The notes below the pieces were generated by a model that ran no database searches, was not told the DNA's origin, and was given only the letters and a program-made list of their open reading frames with translations. This document shows, piece after piece, positions 26,721-35,319 of a DNA stretch of 64,000 nucleotides. The position numbers and the translations under genes are program-made. The stretch spans positions 386,001 through 450,000 of the forward strand of contig NZ_CP150265.1 in NCBI RefSeq assembly GCF_037976325.1, in the 5' to 3' direction. The stretch comes from Paenibacillus sp. FSL K6-3182. Lineage in GTDB: Bacteria > Bacillota > Bacilli > Paenibacillales > Paenibacillaceae. Every line of letters begins with the position of its first letter. Position 1 is the first letter of the stretch.

Positions 26721-27374
26721 ATGTTGGCGGTTGAAAAAGCGGTGTGCCTCACGATAGATGAAGGTCCTGCTGAAGATTTTATGCAAAAGGTCAATTTTCT
26801 AAACGCAAAAGAGATTCGGGCGATTTGGTTTTGTATGGGCGAAGCATTGGAAAGCTGTTCTGAGGAAGCGATAGCTGCGATTAAAGCAGGCCATATCATT
26901 GGGAATCGCGGTTATGATCATGCAGATTTCTCTGTTATCGGATTACAAGACGTAAAAAGGCAGATCGAGCGAACCGACCGTATTATAGATGAGCTGTACG
27001 ATAAAGCAGAAACGATAAGGCCTTCTAAGCTGTTTCGTTTTCCATTTATGCAGCATTTGTTAGATGAAATGAATGATGACCATTTCGAAGGTATTCAACG
27101 TGTACTGGATGAGCTGGGCTATCAGCAGCCATTCTTCGAGAATGGCAGCCCAAAAACCGGATTGCATGTGGATTGTACTTGGGATACGTTCGATTTTGAG
27201 CCGGCGGACGTTCTGGACCAACATCATGATTTACAAGCAACAAGCGGACAAATTATAATGATTCACGACTGGATCTCGGTTACTCCTTTTCAAGCATTAA
27301 TGGAAAAGCTGCTTGCAAAAAATGTAGTTTTTCAGCTCCCTAAGGAAACGACTCTTCAAACCGCATCCATTTAG
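26721..27374 (+). CDS. NodB-like polysaccharide deacetylase family protein with altered metal site
   Basis: The 217-residue protein has the NodB layout without signal peptide. Motif 1 is TIDEGP in place of TFDDGP, so the second, metal-binding Asp is Glu. Motif 2 reads NRGYDHAD where HTxxHP is usual, so the first metal His is Arg. Motif 3 (FRFPF) and motif 5 (IIMIHD) are kept. It may have a changed metal requirement or no deacetylase activity. The ATG follows a weak GGGGG. Its own terminator follows. Confidence 0.75.
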   Translation: MLAVEKAVCLTIDEGPAEDFMQKVNFLNAKEIRAIWFCMGEALESCSEEAIAAIKAGHIIGNRGYDHADFSVIGLQDVKRQIERTDRIIDELYDKAETIRPSKLFRFPFMQHLLDEMNDDHFEGIQRVLDELGYQQPFFENGSPKTGLHVDCTWDTFDFEPADVLDQHHDLQATSGQIIMIHDWISVTPFQALMEKLLAKNVVFQLPKETTLQTASI

Positions 27375-27391
27375 CAAGCAATCGCATGATC

Positions 27392-27453
27392 AAAAAGGAG
27401 TACAGCTCGTCTCTATGGTTTCATAGCAGCGGCGAACGGTACTCCTTTTTTTT
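27392..27453 (+). terminator. Terminator after the NodB-like gene
   Basis: AAAAAGGAGTAC pairs perfectly with GTACTCCTTTTT across a 35-nt internal region, followed by more T. Confidence 0.8.
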
Positions 27454-27568
27454 GCTGCAAGCAGTTATTGCTGAATACATGCTGAACAAACAAGAATGAA
27501 CGAAACAAAGTAAGCGCTTCATGCGTTTAAGTAAAAAAGAACATTTATACAAGAGGGGGCGATGGTTG

Positions 27569-27958
27569 ATGCACTGGATTCCCGCTAACAGAAGCGGCAG
27601 GTGGTGGCTACTAGCTGGAGCATCCTCCTTGCTTGTTAGTCTGTTATTATGGTTGATTCGTTTTGTTATATTGGGCCAGCCTTTCACAGGCATGCACGCT
27701 TTCCGATTTATGCTGCTCGCAGCCATATTATCTTTTTTATTCGGTTTTATCGGCTGGCTTGGAGCGAGAAAGCTATGGCTGTTCTCCAATCTTGGGATGC
27801 TAATAGGTCTTATACTGATGGCTATGTATTCCAAAGGTTTGACTGGATGGGAGGACCTAATTAGTTTCCTCGTATTTTTAGAAGCAGTAGCAGGAGGTTT
27901 TATGGCAGGGCTGATTGTTGAGGGTGTTTATTTCTTTAGACGGATATCGAAGAAATAA
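27569..27958 (+). CDS. Small membrane protein of unknown function
   Basis: The ATG follows AGAGGGGG at nine bases; an upstream in-frame ATG lacks a site. The 129-residue product has four predicted TM helices (starting WWLLAGASSLLVSLLLWLI) with short polar ends and a basic C-terminus (FFRRISKK). The layout recalls YesK-like or small Bacillus membrane proteins, but I recognise no family. It stands alone between a terminator and the serine hydrolase gene. Confidence 0.6.
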   Translation: MHWIPANRSGRWWLLAGASSLLVSLLLWLIRFVILGQPFTGMHAFRFMLLAAILSFLFGFIGWLGARKLWLFSNLGMLIGLILMAMYSKGLTGWEDLISFLVFLEAVAGGFMAGLIVEGVYFFRRISKK

Positions 27959-28070
27959 TAGGCTGCCATAAAAATGTTGCAACTGGCTGTTGCTTTTTCC
28001 CGTCATACAGAGTGAAATGGAATAATGAGGTAAAAATTATTCTAATTTGTTTGGTGACGGAGCTGATCTT

Positions 28071-29135
28071 ATGTGCCAAGAGGCAATGATAAGTTTGGAA
28101 ATAGAAGAAAAAATGAAGTTGAATGGTGTTCCGGGATTAGGAATTGCCGTTCTTCAGCATGGACAAATGGTGTGGCAAGGAAGCTATGGCGTACTTGAAG
28201 CGAGCATGCAGCAGAAGGTGACAGAGGAAACTTTGTTTCCTGCTTGCTCCATCAGCAAGATGGTAACAGCTATTGGTGTGCTTCGTTTAGTCCAAGAGGG
28301 CGTACTTAGCTTGGAGGAGGATGTTAATCGTTACTTAGTTTCCTGGCAGGTGCCCGAAAACCAGTTCACTCAGCAAAGGAAAGTAACGCTGCGCAGTTTA
28401 CTGGCACATCAATCGGGAATTGTGGATGCACGGGGGAGCTATGAACCTTATCAGAAGCAAGACCCTTTCCCTACGCCAAAAGAGCTTCTCTTAGGAGCAA
28501 CGAAATATCATTCCAAACTAGTTGAAGTTGCTCACCTGCCAGAGAGTCGATTCTCTTACTCGGATGCAGGTTATTCTGTTTTGGAGCAAATCCTTGAGGA
28601 TGTATCAGGAGAAGCCTTTTCGGCTGCTATGGAGCGGCTTGTTATGAAGCCGCTTGGCTTAAAACAAACTATTTTCTGGGATGGTATCGCAAACGTGGCA
28701 GTGAACACATCCATGGGTCATGATAAACGGGGACAGGTGGTTGAGGGGAAGAGAGCGCACTATCCCAATTTATCCGGAGCAGGCTTGTGGACAACGCCTT
28801 CTGAATTGCTAGTATTGGCACGCGAGGTCGTGAAAGCTTGGAATGGCGATCCTAATGGTATTTTGCGGCCAGCGATGGCTAGAATAATGCTTACGGGTTA
28901 TGCGAGCGATAAAGGTGCAGGCTTAGGCGTATTTCTTCCTGATGCTGGAGAACAGCTCTGCTTCGTTTCTCAAGGCTGGGGAGTTGGTTCTCAATGCAAG
29001 CTGGTTGGATACCCGCGCCAAGAAAGCGGTATAGCAGTGATGATGAATGCAGAGCCAGGTAAACCTCAAAACGAGTCGTTGATCGGTGAGGTCATTCGGG
29101 AGTTGTGCAAACATTATGAACTGCCGATAGTGTAG
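28071..29135 (+). CDS. Serine hydrolase, class C beta-lactamase/esterase family
   Basis: The 354-residue protein has the AmpC/esterase fold. The catalytic SxxK is S60-I-S-K63 in FPACSISKMVTAIG, the second motif is YSDAGY (Asp where Asn is usual in YxN), and HQSGIVD and GAGLWTTPSEL are family landmarks. There is no signal peptide from the chosen ATG, which follows CGGAG at eight bases, so it is probably cytoplasmic and not a resistance beta-lactamase. Likely roles are esterase or D-amino-peptide hydrolysis. Confidence 0.88.
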   Translation: MCQEAMISLEIEEKMKLNGVPGLGIAVLQHGQMVWQGSYGVLEASMQQKVTEETLFPACSISKMVTAIGVLRLVQEGVLSLEEDVNRYLVSWQVPENQFTQQRKVTLRSLLAHQSGIVDARGSYEPYQKQDPFPTPKELLLGATKYHSKLVEVAHLPESRFSYSDAGYSVLEQILEDVSGEAFSAAMERLVMKPLGLKQTIFWDGIANVAVNTSMGHDKRGQVVEGKRAHYPNLSGAGLWTTPSELLVLAREVVKAWNGDPNGILRPAMARIMLTGYASDKGAGLGVFLPDAGEQLCFVSQGWGVGSQCKLVGYPRQESGIAVMMNAEPGKPQNESLIGEVIRELCKHYELPIV

Positions 29136-29189
29136 GCTGCTTATTCGAGAATCATATATCAAATTTTATAATTTGATTGAAAGGTGAAT

Positions 29190-29918
29190 ATGGAGAATAT
29201 TTCAGGTCATATCATACACGTCTTTTTACATTTTGTTGTAGGCGCCAGCTTTGCCTATTTATTTTGCGGGAAAGCGGCTGCATCCACTGTGAATCGCAAG
29301 GTTCTCTTCATTTTCGGCGGTGCAGCTGCTATTTCTCCTGATATTTCGAAGCTTTACGGAGACCTGCTTGGTCACTCCATTTGGCTCGTACCTGTGATTG
29401 GTTTGTTTTTTGCTGCATGTTATCATGCATTCCAGAAGAAAATTTCGTTTAAGAAGGCTTGGCTGATATTATCTATCTGTGTTTTTAGCCATTTATTTAT
29501 AGATTTCATCGGCAATGGCGTAGCTCCCTTTTATCCTTTTATTAAAACGGAGTCTGATTTCTTTATTGTAAATAGAAACGACACTGTTCTTTTAATTACG
29601 CTGACCACTGCTCTCATTATCGGGGCATCTACTCGGAGAAGAAGGCGTATTTTTTTATCAGGACTAATCCTTGTTGCTTTGTATCTTGGAGGGTTGTCGT
29701 TCTCGAAGCTGCAATTGCAGCATGCATTAGAAAAAAAGTATAAGAACGAAAACATCTATGTCATGCTCACCTTTCCAAGAGAGGGCTTTAAGTGGTCATT
29801 CATGGTGAGGACGGATGAAACAAGTGTAGACGGCTATTCGCCTATAGCAGGCTTGGACATACATATTGAACAAGAAATGAACAAATCAGGAGAGTGGATC
29901 AATGTTGATAAACAGTGA
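29190..29918 (+). CDS. YdjM-like membrane-bound (DUF457) metal-dependent hydrolase family protein
   Basis: The 242-residue protein has four or five TM helices with conserved histidines in ISGHIIHVFLHFVVGA, SPDISKLYGDLLGHS, and SHLFIDFIGNG, the pattern of the YdjM/DUF457 family. A C-terminal extracytoplasmic part ends in an acidic segment. The family is annotated as membrane-bound hydrolase without proven substrate. Start: ATG after AAAGGTG. Its 3' end overlaps the next gene by 17 bases. Confidence 0.78.
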   Translation: MENISGHIIHVFLHFVVGASFAYLFCGKAAASTVNRKVLFIFGGAAAISPDISKLYGDLLGHSIWLVPVIGLFFAACYHAFQKKISFKKAWLILSICVFSHLFIDFIGNGVAPFYPFIKTESDFFIVNRNDTVLLITLTTALIIGASTRRRRRIFLSGLILVALYLGGLSFSKLQLQHALEKKYKNENIYVMLTFPREGFKWSFMVRTDETSVDGYSPIAGLDIHIEQEMNKSGEWINVDKQ

Positions 29919-30462
29919 AGAGGATATTATACAGCTTGTGTATAGAGATGAGTGGATGATGAACATCTTACGAGAGGTTAGCACGCTCCAGCTTCCAGAT
30001 TGGTGGGTATGTGCAGGTTTCGTTCGCAGCAAAATTTGGGATACCCTTCACGGATTTACGGAAAGAACGCCGCTGGCCGATGTTGATGTCGTTTATTTCG
30101 ATCCTTCCAACCTAGACGAGAAGATAGAGAAACAGCTGGAAAACACATTAAATCAGATGAACCCTCACGTATCTTGGTCCGTTAAGAACCAATCTCGAAT
30201 GCATGTAATCAATAACAATCCTCCGTATTCCAGCTCCACAGATGCCATTTCCAAATTTCCAGAGACCGTAACCGCTCTAGGCTTGAAAATAGATCAGCAT
30301 GACAAACTCGTGTTAACTGCTCCTTGTGGAATAGAAGATGTTCTAGAAATGATTGTTAGACCATCACCTTTTTACTTGGAATACGAGGATCGAATCGCCA
30401 TTTATGAGAAACGGCTTGAGCAAAAGAGGTTTCAAGAGCGCTGGCCTAAAGTACGCCAATGA
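29902..30462 (+). CDS. Nucleotidyltransferase-like protein (DUF925)
   Basis: The 186-residue protein belongs to the COG3575/DUF925 group. Landmarks are WWVCAGFVRSKIWD, PLADVDVVYFDP with the paired acidic residues of a nucleotidyltransferase core, and FPETVTALGLKI. GGAGAG precedes the ATG. The start lies inside the end of the YdjM-like gene, so translation is coupled. The biochemical function of the family is not established. Confidence 0.85.
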   Translation: MLINSEEDIIQLVYRDEWMMNILREVSTLQLPDWWVCAGFVRSKIWDTLHGFTERTPLADVDVVYFDPSNLDEKIEKQLENTLNQMNPHVSWSVKNQSRMHVINNNPPYSSSTDAISKFPETVTALGLKIDQHDKLVLTAPCGIEDVLEMIVRPSPFYLEYEDRIAIYEKRLEQKRFQERWPKVRQ

Positions 30463-30537
30463 AAGCACGGTATTATTTGCAAAGAGGAGGGTACTCCATC
30501 AAAAGCAGCTCTACCTAAATGTTAGGAGGAGAACGCT

Positions 30538-31302
30538 GTGAAACCGTCAAAAAGATGGGTATTGATCATCGTAATCATGTTATGGCTTGCGGTTGGCTGC
30601 GAGAATAGTGTGCAGCAAGCAAATGAACCAAAGCCTATTCTCCCTATTCTCGATCAGGTTCAATCGGTTACCGTTACAAGTATCAATGGTTTGTCAGAAG
30701 GGCTTTCTCTGCTTGAACAACAGGCGGATATAGCCCTTTTGCTGCAGGGCTTGATGGATGCCCATCCGTCTTATATTGATGATCCGGAACCATCTGGTCT
30801 GATGTATGAGGTGGAAATGAAGAGTGACAAGCAAGCTCAAACCTATACCGTCAATGATCTGCGCACAACTGACTCGCTTGATACGGGTGTGAAAATCTAT
30901 ACAAAGGACAACGACGGTCAAAGCCATGCATGGACCCTTCCGAGTGAATGGATTCGGTTGCTGTTCGGTATAAATGCTGTTGATCTTGAGGAGCCGATCC
31001 TGTCCATCAGTGCGAATGAGGACAGCAGCAGCGTTATTGTGTTATCGAATCGCAATATGAAACGTGAAACCGTCCGCGATGCGATTGCAAATACGCTTGC
31101 ATTCAGCGGGATGGCAGCGAATGAGCAGCCGAAGTATGACATATATTGGAGTGACTCTCAACGATTTGTTGTCCGGTTTACGAACCTAACAGCAAAGAGT
31201 GCTGTGCAATTTCAGCTAGATGCTGTGCAAGCGGAGACGGGGGAGTCGTTTGTAAATAAGACTCAGAAAAACCGGAATCATGCGACTTTGAAGGGTAGAT
31301 GA
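30538..31302 (+). CDS. Hypothetical lipoprotein
   Basis: The GTG follows AGGAGGAG. A lipoprotein signal ends LAVGC at about residue 21. The 230-residue mature protein is acidic, with two halves that look like alpha/beta domains; no catalytic motif is evident. DMSK-type adhesion or anti-sigma roles cannot be supported. It is separated by 75 bases from the DUF925 gene and may be its own transcript. I do not recognise the family. Confidence 0.65.
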   Translation: MKPSKRWVLIIVIMLWLAVGCENSVQQANEPKPILPILDQVQSVTVTSINGLSEGLSLLEQQADIALLLQGLMDAHPSYIDDPEPSGLMYEVEMKSDKQAQTYTVNDLRTTDSLDTGVKIYTKDNDGQSHAWTLPSEWIRLLFGINAVDLEEPILSISANEDSSSVIVLSNRNMKRETVRDAIANTLAFSGMAANEQPKYDIYWSDSQRFVVRFTNLTAKSAVQFQLDAVQAETGESFVNKTQKNRNHATLKGR

Positions 31303-31374
31303 TGATGCTAAGGACTTCGATAACGCAAGAAGAAAGTTGTCTCTGACATAATGAAAAGCTTTTGTCCGTTTATC

Positions 31375-31432
31375 CTATTGCCTGTTTGGGTAAGCATAAA
31401 ATAGCAGTGCTGGGATTGAAAGCAGGCAATAG
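31375..31432. repeat. Inverted repeat upstream of the CDF transporter
   Basis: CTATTGCCTG and CAGGCAATAG are perfect 10-base inverted arms 38 bases apart, ending 40 bases before the transporter start. This may be an operator or an RNA structure. It does not match the Mn (yybP-ykoY) or NiCo riboswitch as far as I can judge. Confidence 0.6.
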
Positions 31433-31471
31433 TGGAATGGTAATGGTAAATAAAATGTTGCGGGGGAGAAA

Positions 31472-32458
31472 ATGGAGCCTAAAGCAGAACGTCAGAGTTT
31501 TATGCAGCTTATAAAGAAAGGGAATAAATCTTCCGCTGTAGCGATGATCGGCAATGCGTTCATCGCCGCCATAAAAGGGTTCGCAGCGGCCTTCAGCGGC
31601 AGCGGCGCGATGTTTGCTTCCGCCATGCATTCATTGGCAGATGCGATAAACCAAGGGTTTGTTTTTGCGGGAAGCATTCTTGCCGAGAAAAAACCGACGC
31701 CGAGGTTTCCGACCGGCTTTGGGCGTGTCATCAATATTTTTTGTATGATTGCCGTCATCGTCGTTACTATTATGGCTTATGAAACGATTCGTGAAGGCTG
31801 GCATCTCATTTTGCATCCAGTTGCAAGTGAAGGTTTTTGGCTAAACATTGGGGTTCTGGTTGTTAATTTAGTTATTGACGGGCTTATATTAGTCAAAGCA
31901 ATGAAGGAAATTATACACGAAGCGGGAGCGGAGGGGAAAGGTCTCGGTATTTTCTCCGCTGCCTTCAAAAATGTAGGGCGTTCCGCTCCTGCTACACGAT
32001 TAGTTTTCTATGAGGATCTTGTCGCCGTTTCGGGAGCTGCCTTGGCGATGATCGCGGTCATCATTGCTGCATTTACCTCGTTTAAAACGGTTGATGGTGT
32101 TGCAACCCTGTTGATTGGTCTGTTAATGGTTGGTGTTGCTTATCGTGTCGGCTACGACAATATGATCGGACTCATTGGTGTTTCTGCCCCTAAGGAAGTA
32201 GCAGACAAGGTGTCCCGTATTATTTTTTCCGAACAGAGCGTAACCGATATTTATCAAATGCGCATTCTACAAGAAGGCCGCTATTACCACGTTGAGGGGT
32301 ACTTGGAGCTGCAGCCTGGTTTAACGCTTGCGGTAGCCGATGATATTAAGTTTCTCGTTCGCGCCAAGCTGCTTGAGGACAAGGATATTGCAGATGTGAC
32401 ATTAGGGATTTTAGAGGATGACGGCAAAAGAAGCTGGAATCCAATTGAATCCAAATAG
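31472..32458 (+). CDS. Cation diffusion facilitator (CDF) metal exporter
   Basis: The 328-residue protein has about five or six TM helices and the CDF metal-site motif HSLAD in TM2 (ASAMHSLADAINQG). A C-terminal cytoplasmic ferredoxin-like dimerisation domain covers about residues 240-328. TM5 has an Asp in FYEDLVAVSG in place of the classical HxxxD. CDF proteins export Zn, Mn, Co or Fe in exchange for protons; the metal cannot be assigned. GGGGGAG precedes the ATG. An inverted repeat lies upstream. Confidence 0.9.
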   Translation: MEPKAERQSFMQLIKKGNKSSAVAMIGNAFIAAIKGFAAAFSGSGAMFASAMHSLADAINQGFVFAGSILAEKKPTPRFPTGFGRVINIFCMIAVIVVTIMAYETIREGWHLILHPVASEGFWLNIGVLVVNLVIDGLILVKAMKEIIHEAGAEGKGLGIFSAAFKNVGRSAPATRLVFYEDLVAVSGAALAMIAVIIAAFTSFKTVDGVATLLIGLLMVGVAYRVGYDNMIGLIGVSAPKEVADKVSRIIFSEQSVTDIYQMRILQEGRYYHVEGYLELQPGLTLAVADDIKFLVRAKLLEDKDIADVTLGILEDDGKRSWNPIESK

Positions 32459-32508
32459 AAAAACTGCACCTCCAATGTTAGATGGTGTCTAACAAAGGGG
32501 GTGCAGTT
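32456..32508 (-). terminator. Bidirectional hairpin between CDF and PIG-L genes
   Basis: AACTGCACC and GGTGCAGTT pair; on the minus strand T residues follow. It ends the ROK sugar operon and may stop the CDF transcript too. Confidence 0.7.
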
Positions 32509-32594
32509 CATAGGAGCTGGCTTTTGCTATTTACGTGCATTGCAGCTGCCCTACAACAACGATCCGTTCACGGAGTATATCAAGGTATTTCCTC

Positions 32595-33428
32595 TTATTG
32601 ACTCAGCATGGGAAACAACTGCTTCAGCTCCGTATCACTCGGTCTTCTGCCATAATCTGCAATCTCGAATGGCTCTGCATACTTTGTTTTTTCTGACTTC
32701 CCTTCTTCGTATAGTCGATCCAGCGTCGGAAGCATCTCCGATGAAACCTCAATAAAGCTGCTCCAATATTGCAAAATATAATCCTTCCTTGCATCCCACG
32801 TCTGTGGAACCTGATCTAGCAGATTACGCTGCCATGGCGCAAACTCATAGAATTGGGAAGCGTGCGCATCACAGCCAAGCAGCTTCTTCTCAATAACAGA
32901 ACCAATATCGACGACCAGATCGGGTGAGTAAGCATGCCTCTTTCCGTAGTCCGGCATAAGCAAGAAAAGAGGGGATTGCTCTAAATATGGGGCATCTGGC
33001 ACAGAATTAGGTACCTTCGCTATAAAATCCGCAGCATCTCTCACAATTCTTCCTGCATTGCGATTATCTACATGTCCTGCACCTTCAGGATGGAAGGTAA
33101 TGACGACATCAGCCTTCCAATTTCGAATTTGGCGAATAACTTCTTCTCTCACTTCAAAGCTATTCGTCAGACGGCCATCAGATATATTCAATATGCTATA
33201 GTCAAGAACACCCAATCGTCTAGCAGCCTCATATGCCTCCTGCGTTCTTCTATCCACGAGCTCTTGTCCGCTAATTGAGTAGTGTCCGCAATCTCCATTG
33301 GTTAAGGAAACGAATTTAACTCGGTGTCCCATTTCTGCGAATAAAGCAGAGGTTCCTCCCGCATAAATTTCCGGTTCATCCGGATGTGCAGCAATGACAA
33401 TTATATTTTTTTGTTGTTGTGTAGACAT
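32595..33428 (-). CDS. PIG-L/LmbE-family N-acetyl hydrolase
   Basis: The 277-residue protein is a zinc-dependent de-N-acetylase-like enzyme. The first motif is AHPDEPEIYAGG: His15 is kept but the usual second Asp is Glu. The second motif is GHVDNRN, where HxDH is usual, so the distal His ligand is Asn. The changes are shared in kind with a PIG-L subfamily I associate with sugar operons, so it may still be active on a different substrate. It is the last gene of the ABC operon, suggesting action on the imported sugar. Confidence 0.85.
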   Translation of the reverse strand: MSTQQQKNIIVIAAHPDEPEIYAGGTSALFAEMGHRVKFVSLTNGDCGHYSISGQELVDRRTQEAYEAARRLGVLDYSILNISDGRLTNSFEVREEVIRQIRNWKADVVITFHPEGAGHVDNRNAGRIVRDAADFIAKVPNSVPDAPYLEQSPLFLLMPDYGKRHAYSPDLVVDIGSVIEKKLLGCDAHASQFYEFAPWQRNLLDQVPQTWDARKDYILQYWSSFIEVSSEMLPTLDRLYEEGKSEKTKYAEPFEIADYGRRPSDTELKQLFPMLSQ

Positions 33429-33464
33429 CTTTTTTCTCTCCTCCTGTATGGTAACCCAAAACCA

Positions 33465-34310
33465 TTATCCCTTTACTGCACCTGCTGTCAGCCCTTTAAT
33501 AACCGTTTCTTGTGAGAACATGTACAAAACAAGTAGTGGTACGATTGAAATCGTGATGGCTGCCATCATAGCGCCATAATCTGTACCATACGCATTCGAT
33601 ACGAGCGACAAGAGGACAGATATAGGCTGCATCTCTCTTATTGGCAGGTAGACGAGTGGTAACAAAAGCTCGTTGTATGACCAAAGAAAGACCATAATAG
33701 ACACCGTTGCAAAAATAGGGAAGCAAAGTGGCAGCGTTATTTTATAATATATTTTCCAAATGGTTGCCCCATCCATGACCGCCGCTTCCTCTAGTTCTCC
33801 AGGCAAAGAAGCCATGAAGCCTGTTATCATTAGAATAGCAAAGCTCAAATTGCCAGCTACTTGTGGGAGAATAACGGATAAATAGGTTCCATTCAAACCC
33901 AGCTTCTCGATGATAACGAAATTCGGAATAATAACAGCGAACTGCGGCAGCAGCATACAGATAACAAATATAGACGTGAAATACCCTTTAAATGAAAATT
34001 GAAATCTCGCTAGTACAAAAGAAGCCAACCCGCCAAAAAGGGAAACACCTAATACAACGGATCCCGAAATGATCATACTGTTCATAAAGCCTTTAACGAC
34101 GTTAATGTTGCCATATTCGTTCAACTTCAAAAAGTTAAATAAAGAGTAGCTTTGTGGTAGAGCGAATGATTGCGTTAAAATTTCTTCGGACGTTTTGAAG
34201 CTATTGAGCAGCACCCATAATAGCGGGACGATCGTTGTGCATGCCCATAAAATCAGGAGTGCATATACGCCGAACTTGACCGCACCAGGCTTTACTAGTC
34301 TGTTAACCAT
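33465..34310 (-). CDS. Sugar ABC transporter permease, MalG-like
   Basis: The 281-residue CUT1 permease has six TM helices, the N-terminal PLLWVLLNSFKTSEEIL signature, the EAA loop EAAVMDGATIWKIYYKITLP, and the C-terminal GLTAGAVKG. It partners the permease encoded just upstream. About 40 bases separate the genes. No ATPase is encoded in the operon. Confidence 0.93.
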   Translation of the reverse strand: MVNRLVKPGAVKFGVYALLILWACTTIVPLLWVLLNSFKTSEEILTQSFALPQSYSLFNFLKLNEYGNINVVKGFMNSMIISGSVVLGVSLFGGLASFVLARFQFSFKGYFTSIFVICMLLPQFAVIIPNFVIIEKLGLNGTYLSVILPQVAGNLSFAILMITGFMASLPGELEEAAVMDGATIWKIYYKITLPLCFPIFATVSIMVFLWSYNELLLPLVYLPIREMQPISVLLSLVSNAYGTDYGAMMAAITISIVPLLVLYMFSQETVIKGLTAGAVKG

Positions 34311-34352
34311 CTAAAATATCACCTTCTCAATTGGGCTGTTTGTTGTCTATCA

Positions 34353-35222
34353 TCAGTAGCTGACAGCCTCTTTTTTAACTAATTTATTTAACACAACGGT
34401 TATGACAATACCGAGTATCATCATCGCAATGACGATTGTGCTGGCATAACCTGCGTTTTGCCCATTGAATGCCTTCGTGTACATGTAAGTACTGAGCAGC
34501 TCACTGGAATTCAATGGACCACCCTTGGTCACGATATATACGACATCAAATACCTTCAATGCTCCAGCCGTGGCGAGCGTAAGACAAGAAGCAATGACAT
34601 CTCGTAATAATGGAAGTGTAATATAGATGGATTTTCTTATTCCTGTAATACCGTCCAGCATAGCTGATTCATAAATATCCTCTGGAATCTTTGACATCCC
34701 GGTCAGGAATATAACAAAATAAAATCCAACATACTGCCATAGAATCGGTATGAGTACCAAATAGATCGCGCTTTTCTCCGTTAGCCATATTTGCTCAGAC
34801 AGACCGAGACCTCTCATAATGGCATTTAAGAGTCCATAGTCGTAGTTGTAAATGAGCGAGAACATGAGGCCAATCGCCGTACCTGAGATAACAATCGGAA
34901 AGAAAAAGACCGTTCTAAAAAATTTAAATCCTCGTTTGATGCTGTCGGTTAGCAGCGCAAGGACCAAACCTCCTCCAGCCTGCAGGAATACGGCACCGAT
35001 CACCAATATAAACGTGTTTTTTAGCGCTATCCAAACAACAGGGTCATGAATGAGCTGGTTGTAATTGCCGAATCCTATGAACGTCTTCGTATTTGAGAAG
35101 TTATACCATTCGGTGAAGCTATAATAAACGGATTGTACGAGTGGATATAAAAGAAAGGTGAATAATAATAGCATCGTTGGCGCCAGGAAAAGCACAATGT
35201 ATCTCTTGTCCCTGAATATCAC
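34353..35222 (-). CDS. Sugar ABC transporter permease, MalF-like
   Basis: The GTG start (MIFRDKRYIVLF) is preceded by AGGAGG at nine bases; an upstream ATG would place that ribosome site inside the coding sequence. The 289-residue CUT1 permease has six TM helices and the EAA-type loop ESAMLDGITGIRKSIYITLP, in which the usual Ala-Gly positions are Ser and Ile. It works with the second permease and the binding protein of this operon. Confidence 0.92.
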   Translation of the reverse strand: MIFRDKRYIVLFLAPTMLLLFTFLLYPLVQSVYYSFTEWYNFSNTKTFIGFGNYNQLIHDPVVWIALKNTFILVIGAVFLQAGGGLVLALLTDSIKRGFKFFRTVFFFPIVISGTAIGLMFSLIYNYDYGLLNAIMRGLGLSEQIWLTEKSAIYLVLIPILWQYVGFYFVIFLTGMSKIPEDIYESAMLDGITGIRKSIYITLPLLRDVIASCLTLATAGALKVFDVVYIVTKGGPLNSSELLSTYMYTKAFNGQNAGYASTIVIAMMILGIVITVVLNKLVKKEAVSY

Positions 35223-35319
35223 AACTGAACGCCTCCTCTTCATAAGCAATAGCTTGGATTCCATACTGCCATTTGCCCGGGAGCCGGCAATCCGATATCC
35301 CGGGGCTTGTTGAAAAAAA

